Under the pieces are notes generated by a model, which did not search any database, was not told the origin of the DNA, and saw only the letters and a list, made by a program, of their open reading frames with translations. From positions 62,001 to 126,000 of the forward strand of contig NZ_JOAI01000007.1 in NCBI RefSeq assembly GCF_000717715.1: 64,000 nucleotides of DNA. Direction: 5' to 3'. The position numbers and the translations under genes were made by a program. Within the stretch, counting starts at the first letter, position 1. Every line of letters begins with the position of its first letter. Source of the DNA: Streptomyces sp. NRRL B-24484. Lineage in GTDB: Bacteria > Actinomycetota > Actinomycetes > Streptomycetales > Streptomycetaceae. Shown here in pieces: positions 57,799-64,000 of the stretch.

Positions 57799-59996
57799 CG
57801 CGCCCCCGCCAGGGTCACGGGCGCGCCGCCGGCCAGGGCGGCCCGCACCGCGAGGGTGGCAGCCGTGGTGGCGACCAGCGACTCCAGGGGCACCGGCATC
57901 GGTCCGCCGGTCCGCACGGCCCTGACGAACGCGGCCAGTTCGGCGGCCTGGCCCTTGTCCCGGGCCTTCGGCAGCCGCGAGCTGACCCACCGCCTGCGGC
58001 CGGCCGTGCCCTCGAAGTGCACCGAGGCGCGGACGAAGTCGTCGAGCTTCAGCACCTTGCCGTCCGCGACGAGGTCCAGCGTCTCCTTGGGGAAGCCGGA
58101 CGCGCCTGTGGTCACGTAGCTGAGGGTGGCGGTGGAGCCGTCCGGGTAGCGCAGCACCACCTGGAGGTCCTCGTTGCCGGCCGGGGCGACCGCGTACACC
58201 GAGACCGGGTCGGCGTCCAGCAGCCAGCTCGCCGTGTCGATGAAGTGCCCGCCCTCGCCGGCGAACCGCGAGCCCTCGGAGTCCTGTCGGAGGTACCAGC
58301 TGCCGTGCTGCAGCCGGCCCGCGTTGACCAGGTAGCGCAGGCTCGCCGGACCGGTCCGGGCGCCGAACCGGCTCCTGGCCTCGCGCAGCAGCGGTGCGAA
58401 CCGGCGGTTGAACCCCACCTGCAACCGGTCGTTGCAGGACTCCTCCACCGCCGCGAGCACGCCGGCCAGTTCGTCCTCGGTGAGGGCCAGCGGCTTCTCC
58501 ACGAACACCGCCTTGCCGGCGAGCAGCGCCCTGCGGGTCAGTTCGGCGTGCGAGCTGTGCCGGGTGACCACGAACACCGCGTCGACGGAAGGGTCCCCGA
58601 GCACGGCGTCGAGATCGGTGGTCGCGTGGGCGAATCCGAACTTCCGCTGCGCGTTGGCCGCGGACAGCGCGGTCGTGGTGACGACCGTGGACAGCACGAC
58701 GCCGTCGCGCTGTTCCAGGTGCGGCAGCAGCATCGACGTCGCGTAGTTCCCCGCGCCGACGAACGCCAGCCGCACCGGCGTCCCGGCGGGCCGGGCCGGG
58801 GCGGGCGCCGGGCCGCCGCGCCGTACCGCGGGCACCGCCACCGCCGGGGCCTGCGCCGTTGCCTCGTCCGGGGCGTCGGGGTAGCGGAACAGCACCGCCA
58901 CGGCCTTCAACTCGCCGTCCTCCAGGTGCCGGTACGTCTCGACGGCGTCGTCGAAGTCGGCGACGTGGGAGATCAGGGGTTCCACCCCGACGCGGCCGCG
59001 GGCCATGAGGTCGAGGAAGCACGCCAGGTTGCGGCGCTCCGTCCAGCGCACGTAGCCGATCGGGTAGTCCCGCCCCTCCAGCTCGTACTCCGGGTCGTAG
59101 CGCCCGGGGCCGTACGAGCGGGAGAACCGGACGTCGAGCTCCTTCTCGTAGTAGGCGTTCCACGGCAGGTCCAGGCGGCACTTGCCGATGTCGACGACCC
59201 GGCCGCGGTCCCGGCACAACCGGGCGGCCAGCTCGACGGGCTGGTTGCTGCCGCCGCCGGCGGCCAGGTACACCTGGTCCACGCCGTGACCGCCGGTGAG
59301 CTCGGCGACGGCGGCCTCCACGGCCGCGGACGAGGGGTCGCCGCAGGCCGCGGCACCCAGGTGCTCGGCGAGCTCGCAGCGCACCGGGTCGGGGTCGGCC
59401 CCGACGACGCGGACCCCCGCGGCGGCGAGGAGCTGCACCACCAGCTGGCCGATCAGCCCGAGGCCGATGACCAGCGCCACCTCGCCGAGCTGCGGCTCGC
59501 CCTGCCGCACGCCCTGCAGGGCGATCGAGCCGACGGTGCCGAAGGCGGCGTGCCGCGGCGCCAGGCCGTCCGGAACGGGCGCGTAGAGGTTCTTCGGCAC
59601 CCAGTTCAGCTCGGCGTGCAGCGCGTGCTCGTTGCCGGCGCAGGCCACCAGGTCGCCGACCTTCACGTCGTCGATCCCGGCACCGACCTGTTCGACCACC
59701 CCGCACAGGGAGTAGCCCAGCGGCGTGTAGGAGTCCAGCTTGCCCATCACCTTGCGGTAGGTGGCGGGCAGCCCGTTGGTGGCCACGCTCTGCATGACCT
59801 TGGCCACCTGGTCCGGACGGGAGCGGGCCTTGCCCAGCATCGACATGCCGGCCTCGGACACCTTCATGAGCTCGGTTCCGGTGGATATCAGCGAGAAGAC
59901 GCTGCGGACCAGCACACCGCCGGGCTTGCACCCCGGCACCGGCACGTCGAGCACCGCCAGCTCGCCGCTCTTGTAGTTCTGCACAACCTGCTTCAC
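57795..59996 (-). CDS. Bi-domain zinc-type dehydrogenase/Gfo-Idh-MocA oxidoreductase
   Basis: 733 residues from GTG 59996, GAGGGG upstream. The N-terminal half (1-360) is a medium-chain dehydrogenase fold: VFSLISTGTELMKVSEAGM, YTPLGYSLCGVVEQVGAGIDDVKVGD, VALVIGLGLIGQLVVQLLAAAGVRVVGAD. The C-terminal half (about 405-733) is a Gfo/Idh/MocA fold: RLAFVGAGNYATSMLLPHLEQ, VDAVFVVTRHSSHAELTRRALLAGKAVFVEKPLALTEDEL, and GEGGHFIDTASWLL. The fusion is a recurrent member of surface-polysaccharide loci and is probably involved in sugar oxidation; substrate unknown. Coupled to the heparinase gene. Confidence 0.92.
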   Translation of the reverse strand: MKQVVQNYKSGELAVLDVPVPGCKPGGVLVRSVFSLISTGTELMKVSEAGMSMLGKARSRPDQVAKVMQSVATNGLPATYRKVMGKLDSYTPLGYSLCGVVEQVGAGIDDVKVGDLVACAGNEHALHAELNWVPKNLYAPVPDGLAPRHAAFGTVGSIALQGVRQGEPQLGEVALVIGLGLIGQLVVQLLAAAGVRVVGADPDPVRCELAEHLGAAACGDPSSAAVEAAVAELTGGHGVDQVYLAAGGGSNQPVELAARLCRDRGRVVDIGKCRLDLPWNAYYEKELDVRFSRSYGPGRYDPEYELEGRDYPIGYVRWTERRNLACFLDLMARGRVGVEPLISHVADFDDAVETYRHLEDGELKAVAVLFRYPDAPDEATAQAPAVAVPAVRRGGPAPAPARPAGTPVRLAFVGAGNYATSMLLPHLEQRDGVVLSTVVTTTALSAANAQRKFGFAHATTDLDAVLGDPSVDAVFVVTRHSSHAELTRRALLAGKAVFVEKPLALTEDELAGVLAAVEESCNDRLQVGFNRRFAPLLREARSRFGARTGPASLRYLVNAGRLQHGSWYLRQDSEGSRFAGEGGHFIDTASWLLDADPVSVYAVAPAGNEDLQVVLRYPDGSTATLSYVTTGASGFPKETLDLVADGKVLKLDDFVRASVHFEGTAGRRRWVSSRLPKARDKGQAAELAAFVRAVRTGGPMPVPLESLVATTAATLAVRAALAGGAPVTLAGAR

Positions 59997-60032
59997 CGGA
60001 AGTCCCCTCGTTTCTCTGCCGTCATGTGGGCG

Positions 60033-61967
60033 CTACGCCGTCAGCCGGGCGCCGTGGCCGGAGCCGGAGGTCGCGCCGCGGTACCAGTACTCCAGGGTCA
60101 GCACGTGCCACAGGTGCTTGGAGTAGTCCTGCTGCCCGGCGGCGTCCGCGGCGACCATGCGCGCGAGCGCGTCGCGGCGCAGCAGCCCGGAGCCGACGAG
60201 CACGCCGTCGTTCACGACCTCGCGCACCAGCGGTGCCAGGTCCCGGCTCATCCACGCCCGCAGGGGGGCGCTGAACAGGCCCTTGGGCCGGTACACGATC
60301 TCCCGGGGCAGGACCGAGGAGGCCGCCTCCTTGAGGACGGCCTTCCCCTGCCGTCCGACGATCTTGCGGTCGCCGGGCACGGCGAACGCCGCCCTGACGA
60401 CCTCGACGTCCACGTACGGCACCCGCACCTCGGTGGACGCGGCCATGCTCGACCGGTCCGTGTACGCGAGGTTCAGGCCCGGCAGGAACATCCGGGCGTC
60501 ACCCAGGCACATCCGGTTGACGAAGTCGTCGAGCTCGTTGTCCTGGTAGGTGTCCGCGTGCTCGGTCAGCACGTCCTCGACGGTCCCGGCCAGGTCCGGG
60601 TCGACCAGGGCGAGCAGTTCGTCCCGGTCGTACATGGTGTAGCTGCGCCGGAACGCGGTCTCCTCCGGCAGCTCGGCGAAGGAGAGGAACCTCTTCGCGA
60701 ACCGCACCGACCGGAACCCCCGGCGGGCCGTGGCGACCGGCAGCCGGTCCACGACCGCGGACAGGCCGCGTCGCACGGGCCGCGGGACGCGCTGGTAGCG
60801 CAGCGCGAGCCGGTTGGCGAGGTGCTTGCGGTAGCCGGCGAACAGCTCGTCGGCGCCCATCCCCGAGAGCAGCACCTTGACCCCGGCCTCCCGGGCGGCC
60901 GAGCAGATCAGGAAGGTGTTGATCGCGGCGGGATCGCCGATCGGCTCGTCCAGGTGGTACGTCATCCGCGGCAGCAGGTCGAGCACGTCCGGGGCGATCT
61001 CGATCTCGTGCAGGTCGACGCCGAACCGCTCGGCCACCTGTCGGGCGTAGCGCAGGTCGTCCGGCATCGCCTCGACCCTGGCGTCCTCGGCGCGGAACCC
61101 GATCGTGTAGGCGGAGATCCCGGGCCGGTCGCGGGCCGCGAGCGCGGTCAGGTAGCTGGAGTCCAGGCCGCCGGAGAGGAACGTCGCCACGGGCACGTCC
61201 GAGAGCAGGTGACGCCGCGTCGACTCCTCGACGATCGCGGCGAGGTCCGGCAGCTCGCCGGCGAGAGCCCGATCCCGGCCCTCCGCGGCGACGTCGCGCA
61301 GGTGCCAGAACCGGCCGCGGTCCACCCGGCCGTCCGGCCGGCACCGGAGCCAGCTCCCCGGCGGCAGCTTCTCCGCCTCGCGGAACGCGCACCGTGAGTC
61401 CGGCACCCAGTAGTACAGCAGTGAGGCCACCAGCGCCGCGGGGTCCACCTCCAGCGACCCGCCGGTGGCGGCGGCCAGTGCCTTGAGCTCGGAGGCGAAC
61501 ACCAGGCCCCCGCCGCGCCGGACCAGGAACAGCGGCTTGATCCCGAGCTGGTCGCGGGCGAGCACCAGCTCGCCCGTCCGCTCGTCGAAGACACCGAACG
61601 CGAACATGCCGCGCAGCCGGGGCAGACAGTCCGTGCCCCAGCGCCGCCAGGCCTCCAGCAGCACCTCGGTGTCGGACGTGCCGCGGAAGCGCACCCCGGC
61701 GGCCGCCAGTTCGGCACGCAGCTCGGGCGCGTTGTACAACTCGCCGTTGTACGTCAGGACGAGGCCGTCCGAGGCCATCGGCTGGGCGCCCGTCCCGGAC
61801 AGGTCGACGATGGCCAGCCGCCGGTGCCCCAGGTGCACTTCGCCGTCACCGACGGGGTGGCCGTAGCGACCCTCCCCGTCGGGGCCGCGGTGTGCGAGGG
61901 CCTCGGTGAGCAGGTCGGTCACGACCCCTCCGTCCGGCCATCGGTACGTACCCGCGATGCCACACAT
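60033..61967 (-). CDS. asnB: Asparagine synthase, glutamine-hydrolysing
   Basis: 644 residues from ATG 61967. The mature N-terminus MCGIAGTYRWPDGG gives the nucleophilic Cys2 of class II glutamine amidotransferases. RGPDGEGRYG and LTYNGELYNAPELRAEL follow, with RGTSDTEVLL. The synthetase domain has the ATP-binding PP-loop TFLSGGLDSSYLTALAARD and TYHLDEPIGDPAAINTF, LLSGMGADELFAGYRKH. In polysaccharide loci such enzymes are thought to amidate uronic acids. It is not the housekeeping AsnB by context, being embedded between the Wzz-like and oxidoreductase genes. Confidence 0.92.
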   Translation of the reverse strand: MCGIAGTYRWPDGGVVTDLLTEALAHRGPDGEGRYGHPVGDGEVHLGHRRLAIVDLSGTGAQPMASDGLVLTYNGELYNAPELRAELAAAGVRFRGTSDTEVLLEAWRRWGTDCLPRLRGMFAFGVFDERTGELVLARDQLGIKPLFLVRRGGGLVFASELKALAAATGGSLEVDPAALVASLLYYWVPDSRCAFREAEKLPPGSWLRCRPDGRVDRGRFWHLRDVAAEGRDRALAGELPDLAAIVEESTRRHLLSDVPVATFLSGGLDSSYLTALAARDRPGISAYTIGFRAEDARVEAMPDDLRYARQVAERFGVDLHEIEIAPDVLDLLPRMTYHLDEPIGDPAAINTFLICSAAREAGVKVLLSGMGADELFAGYRKHLANRLALRYQRVPRPVRRGLSAVVDRLPVATARRGFRSVRFAKRFLSFAELPEETAFRRSYTMYDRDELLALVDPDLAGTVEDVLTEHADTYQDNELDDFVNRMCLGDARMFLPGLNLAYTDRSSMAASTEVRVPYVDVEVVRAAFAVPGDRKIVGRQGKAVLKEAASSVLPREIVYRPKGLFSAPLRAWMSRDLAPLVREVVNDGVLVGSGLLRRDALARMVAADAAGQQDYSKHLWHVLTLEYWYRGATSGSGHGARLTA

Positions 61968-61970
61968 GTC

Positions 61971-63500
61971 CTACCGCACCTCCTGGTCACTGTCCGGGAC
62001 CCTCGCGGTCCGCATCGTCGTGAGTCCCGTCCGCCGCCGGCCCGTGCCGGTGTGCCGGACCGGCCGCTCGTAACGGCCGCGCGTCGCGGTGAACGGCCCG
62101 TCCCACAGCGTGCCGTCGGTCCGGTCGCGCGGATCCGGGTCGATCAGCACCACACCGAGCACCGGGATGTCCTGGTCCGCGAGCTGCCGCGCCACGGTGT
62201 GCAGCCACGCGGTGCTGCCGTGCCCGGCGCGCACCACGAGCACGGTCCGGGTGCCGAGGTACCGGAGGTCGCTCCACGTCGTCCCGGGCGACACCGAGCC
62301 GACGCCCAGCCGGCGCCCCTGGCCCGCCCCGGCCGTCGCCCGCTCGCCGCCGGCCACGGTCGGCTCTCCCGGCCGCCGGCCGCGCCTCGCGAACCGCGGG
62401 CCGGGCAGCTCGCCGACGAGGACCACCGGCCCCTCGTCCGCCAGTGCCCCGGCGAGATCCCGGGCGATCGCGCCGGTGCTGCGCGCGCAGCCCAGCTCCA
62501 GCAGCGACACCGGCTCGGCGGAACCGCGCACGGCACGGGCCAGCGTCGTGGTCAGCCTCGCCCGTGCCGCCCGGGTCCGTCGGCCCTGCCACCGGCCGGC
62601 CGGCCGGCGGGGCACCCGGCGCAGCTCCGCGACGACCGAGGCGCCGAGGTTCGCCGCGACGTCCCGGCGCAGCACGGGGCGGTCCGCCACCACCGTGCCG
62701 ACCGCGGCCACCGCGAGCCCGAGGACGAGCCCGAGGACGAGCCCGATCGCGGCGTCGGTGGCGGCGGTCCCGGCCAGGGACTGCCGCACCGGGCGCGGGG
62801 CGTCCACGATCTGCGTGCCGGCGACGAGCCCGGGCGTGCCGACCTTCGCCTCCGCCGCGCGCTGGCCGAAGTCGGTTACCCGCGCGGTGAGTTCGGCCCG
62901 GCTGGCGAAGAGCGACTCCAGGCTCGCCGACGCATTCGGCCCGCTCTGCCGGGAGGCGTCGCCGATCGTCCGGTTGACCTGGGCGAGCTCCTCCTGCAGG
63001 CGGCCCCGCTGGTCGAGCAGGGCCTTGGCCTGGGCGTCCGCGGTTTCCTGGATCCGTCGCACGTGGTCCGCGACGAACGCGTCGGCGAGCGCCTTGGCCC
63101 GGGCCACCGCCTCCCCCTCACTGTGACCCGTCACGGTGATCTGCAGCACGTTGTTGGTCAGGCCGATGCCCCCGTAGTCCTTCATGAAGTCCTCCGGCCG
63201 CTCCGAGGATCCGAGGGACTGCAGGGCCTTGCGGGCGATCCCCGTGGTCTGCAGCAGGGCGGCGTCGGTGCGGATCAGCGTCCCGGGGTCGTTCGGCTGG
63301 TCCGCCTGGTGCGCGACCAGCACCTTGACCAGTGCGGTCGGCGGCAGCGGCCGCAGGACGGCCAGCGCCGCGCCGGCCAGCAGCCCGAGCAGCGCCGTCG
63401 CGCACCAGAGGCGGCGCCGCCTGCGCACGGCGACCACCAGCGCCTGCAGGTCCACCAGCGGTGCGGCGGCCGACGGCTCCGATGTCGTACTCGTCGTCAC
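61971..63500 (-). CDS. Wzz/BY-kinase-like protein with degenerate P-loop
   Basis: 509 residues from GTG 63500. Two membrane helices, LWCATALLGLLAGAALAVL (about 34-52) and AAIGLVLGLVLGLAVAAVGTVVA (about 245), flank an extracytoplasmic coiled-coil region (EGEAVARAKALADAFVADHVRRIQETADAQAKALLDQRG), the Wzz chain-length pattern. The C-terminal cytoplasmic domain resembles BY-kinases (VLVVRAGHGSTAWLHTVARQLADQDIPVLGVVLIDPDP), but the expected Walker A GxxxxGKT is LGCARSTGAIARDLA, without the lysine, and no Tyr-rich tail follows. Probably a chain-length regulator without kinase activity. Confidence 0.85.
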   Translation of the reverse strand: MTTSTTSEPSAAAPLVDLQALVVAVRRRRRLWCATALLGLLAGAALAVLRPLPPTALVKVLVAHQADQPNDPGTLIRTDAALLQTTGIARKALQSLGSSERPEDFMKDYGGIGLTNNVLQITVTGHSEGEAVARAKALADAFVADHVRRIQETADAQAKALLDQRGRLQEELAQVNRTIGDASRQSGPNASASLESLFASRAELTARVTDFGQRAAEAKVGTPGLVAGTQIVDAPRPVRQSLAGTAATDAAIGLVLGLVLGLAVAAVGTVVADRPVLRRDVAANLGASVVAELRRVPRRPAGRWQGRRTRAARARLTTTLARAVRGSAEPVSLLELGCARSTGAIARDLAGALADEGPVVLVGELPGPRFARRGRRPGEPTVAGGERATAGAGQGRRLGVGSVSPGTTWSDLRYLGTRTVLVVRAGHGSTAWLHTVARQLADQDIPVLGVVLIDPDPRDRTDGTLWDGPFTATRGRYERPVRHTGTGRRRTGLTTMRTARVPDSDQEVR

Positions 63501-64000
63501 CCCGCTGCTCTCCTCGTGTCGCCGCCGGCCGCGAGCACCGGCGTGGCGCCGTCCGGACCACGGTCGGCGGACCGTTCCGGACGGGCCCGGACGGCGCCGG
63601 CGACGACGGTGCCGACGATCTCGTGCCCGGCGTCCGCACACGCCTCCGCGATGCCGGCGAGCTCCGCCGCCGTCCAGCTGCCCGCGCTGAGCACGACCAG
63701 CGCGCCGGACTCTCCGTCGCCGTCCGGCACCAGCGGTCGGGACACCGAGACCCCCACCACCCGCAGCTCGGGGTGTCCCCCGCTCGAAGAGCTCGGGGAA
63801 GGACCGCCCTCCGCCTCGGCGACGAGCTGCCCGGCGGCCCGGACGGCCGTCTCGTCCCCGTCCGGGACGACGACCAACAGCGGCCGGGGCGCGGGCAGTC
63901 GGTCCCGGAGGCGGTCGCAGACCCGCCGGAAGCGGAGCTGCCGGCCGGCCTCGTCACCGGGAGCGTGCCGGGCCGGCAGATCCCACCGGACGTCGGTGCC
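63497..64000 (-). CDS. C-terminal part of a polysaccharide-locus protein, BY-kinase-like fold
   Basis: The 167 visible residues continue off the right edge. They include RPLLVVVPDGDETAVRAAGQLVAEAE, a Ser-rich stretch, LRVVGVSVSRPLVPDGDGESGALVVLSAGSWTAAELAGIAEACADAG and HEIVGTVVAGAVRARP. The arrangement resembles the C-terminal domain of the next gene and of ParA/BY-kinase-type proteins, but no P-loop is visible in the part shown. Its stop overlaps the next GTG by 4 nt, so it belongs to the same operon. Identity cannot be settled without the rest. Confidence 0.55.
   Translation of the reverse strand, partial: GTDVRWDLPARHAPGDEAGRQLRFRRVCDRLRDRLPAPRPLLVVVPDGDETAVRAAGQLVAEAEGGPSPSSSSGGHPELRVVGVSVSRPLVPDGDGESGALVVLSAGSWTAAELAGIAEACADAGHEIVGTVVAGAVRARPERSADRGPDGATPVLAAGGDTRRAAG

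Overview
The window is very GC-rich DNA with strong third-position GC bias, GTG/TTG starts and dense translational coupling. The gene set (TipAS-type MerR regulator, VanZ-like protein, SUKH proteins, MoxR/bpX operon, many secreted lipoproteins) points to an actinomycete of the Streptomyces/Kitasatospora group. This is inferred from gene families and composition; no rRNA or species marker is present. No tRNA, CRISPR array or intact insertion sequence was seen.

Layout. 1-20 kb is mostly chromosomal housekeeping and regulatory material: a polysaccharide-deacetylase-like protein convergent with a class A penicillin-binding protein whose transpeptidase motifs are degenerate; a sulfite-oxidase-family protein followed by a fasciclin lipoprotein; a HEAT-repeat/SUKH pair; a lipoprotein; a MerR-TipAS regulator coupled to a GT1 glycosyltransferase; a solenoid-repeat protein; VanZ; ArsR; PanE; a LysR regulator with clear operators; small membrane proteins; and a second SUKH protein.

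20-41 kb is accessory. It starts at a truncated, frameshifted SDR pseudogene (20.1-21.0 kb). It then carries two conflict-type systems facing each other. The first is a CHAT (caspase-like) protease with repeats (22.9-26.6 kb), divergent from a small Cys-containing protein and a membrane protein. The second is a four-gene, fully overlapping MoxR-ATPase/bpX5/vWA-like/bpX6 operon (33.8 down to 27.1 kb). These are followed by a CGNR zinc-finger regulator divergent from an SDR that lacks its catalytic tyrosine, a GNAT, gene-poor stretches, an internally deleted IS5-type transposase remnant, an AlaX/XRE-cupin operon with paired operators, a frameshifted SUKH gene and a PAP2 phosphatase.

41.2-64 kb is one long minus-strand locus for a Wzx/Wzy-type surface polysaccharide, running leftward from the right edge. 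In transcription order it has degenerate BY-kinase/Wzz-like proteins, AsnB, a fused dehydrogenase/Gfo-Idh oxidoreductase, heparinase, a beta-helix lipoprotein, a Wzy-like ligase/polymerase, GT4, a C-methyltransferase, glucose-1-phosphate cytidylyltransferase, PIG-L, an SDR epimerase, DUF4910, a Wzx-like flippase, GT2, pyruvyltransferase, RmlC and a GSA-type aminotransferase. Almost every junction overlaps by 4 nt. The set suggests a CDP-activated, C-methylated and probably aminated sugar in a pyruvylated polymer. The locus ends at 41.2 kb in a long hairpin shared with the convergent PAP2 gene.

Genes work together mainly within these modules: protease plus partners, ATPase plus propellers, and sugar-nucleotide enzymes plus glycosyltransferases and the export apparatus. 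Functional claims are from motif reading only.
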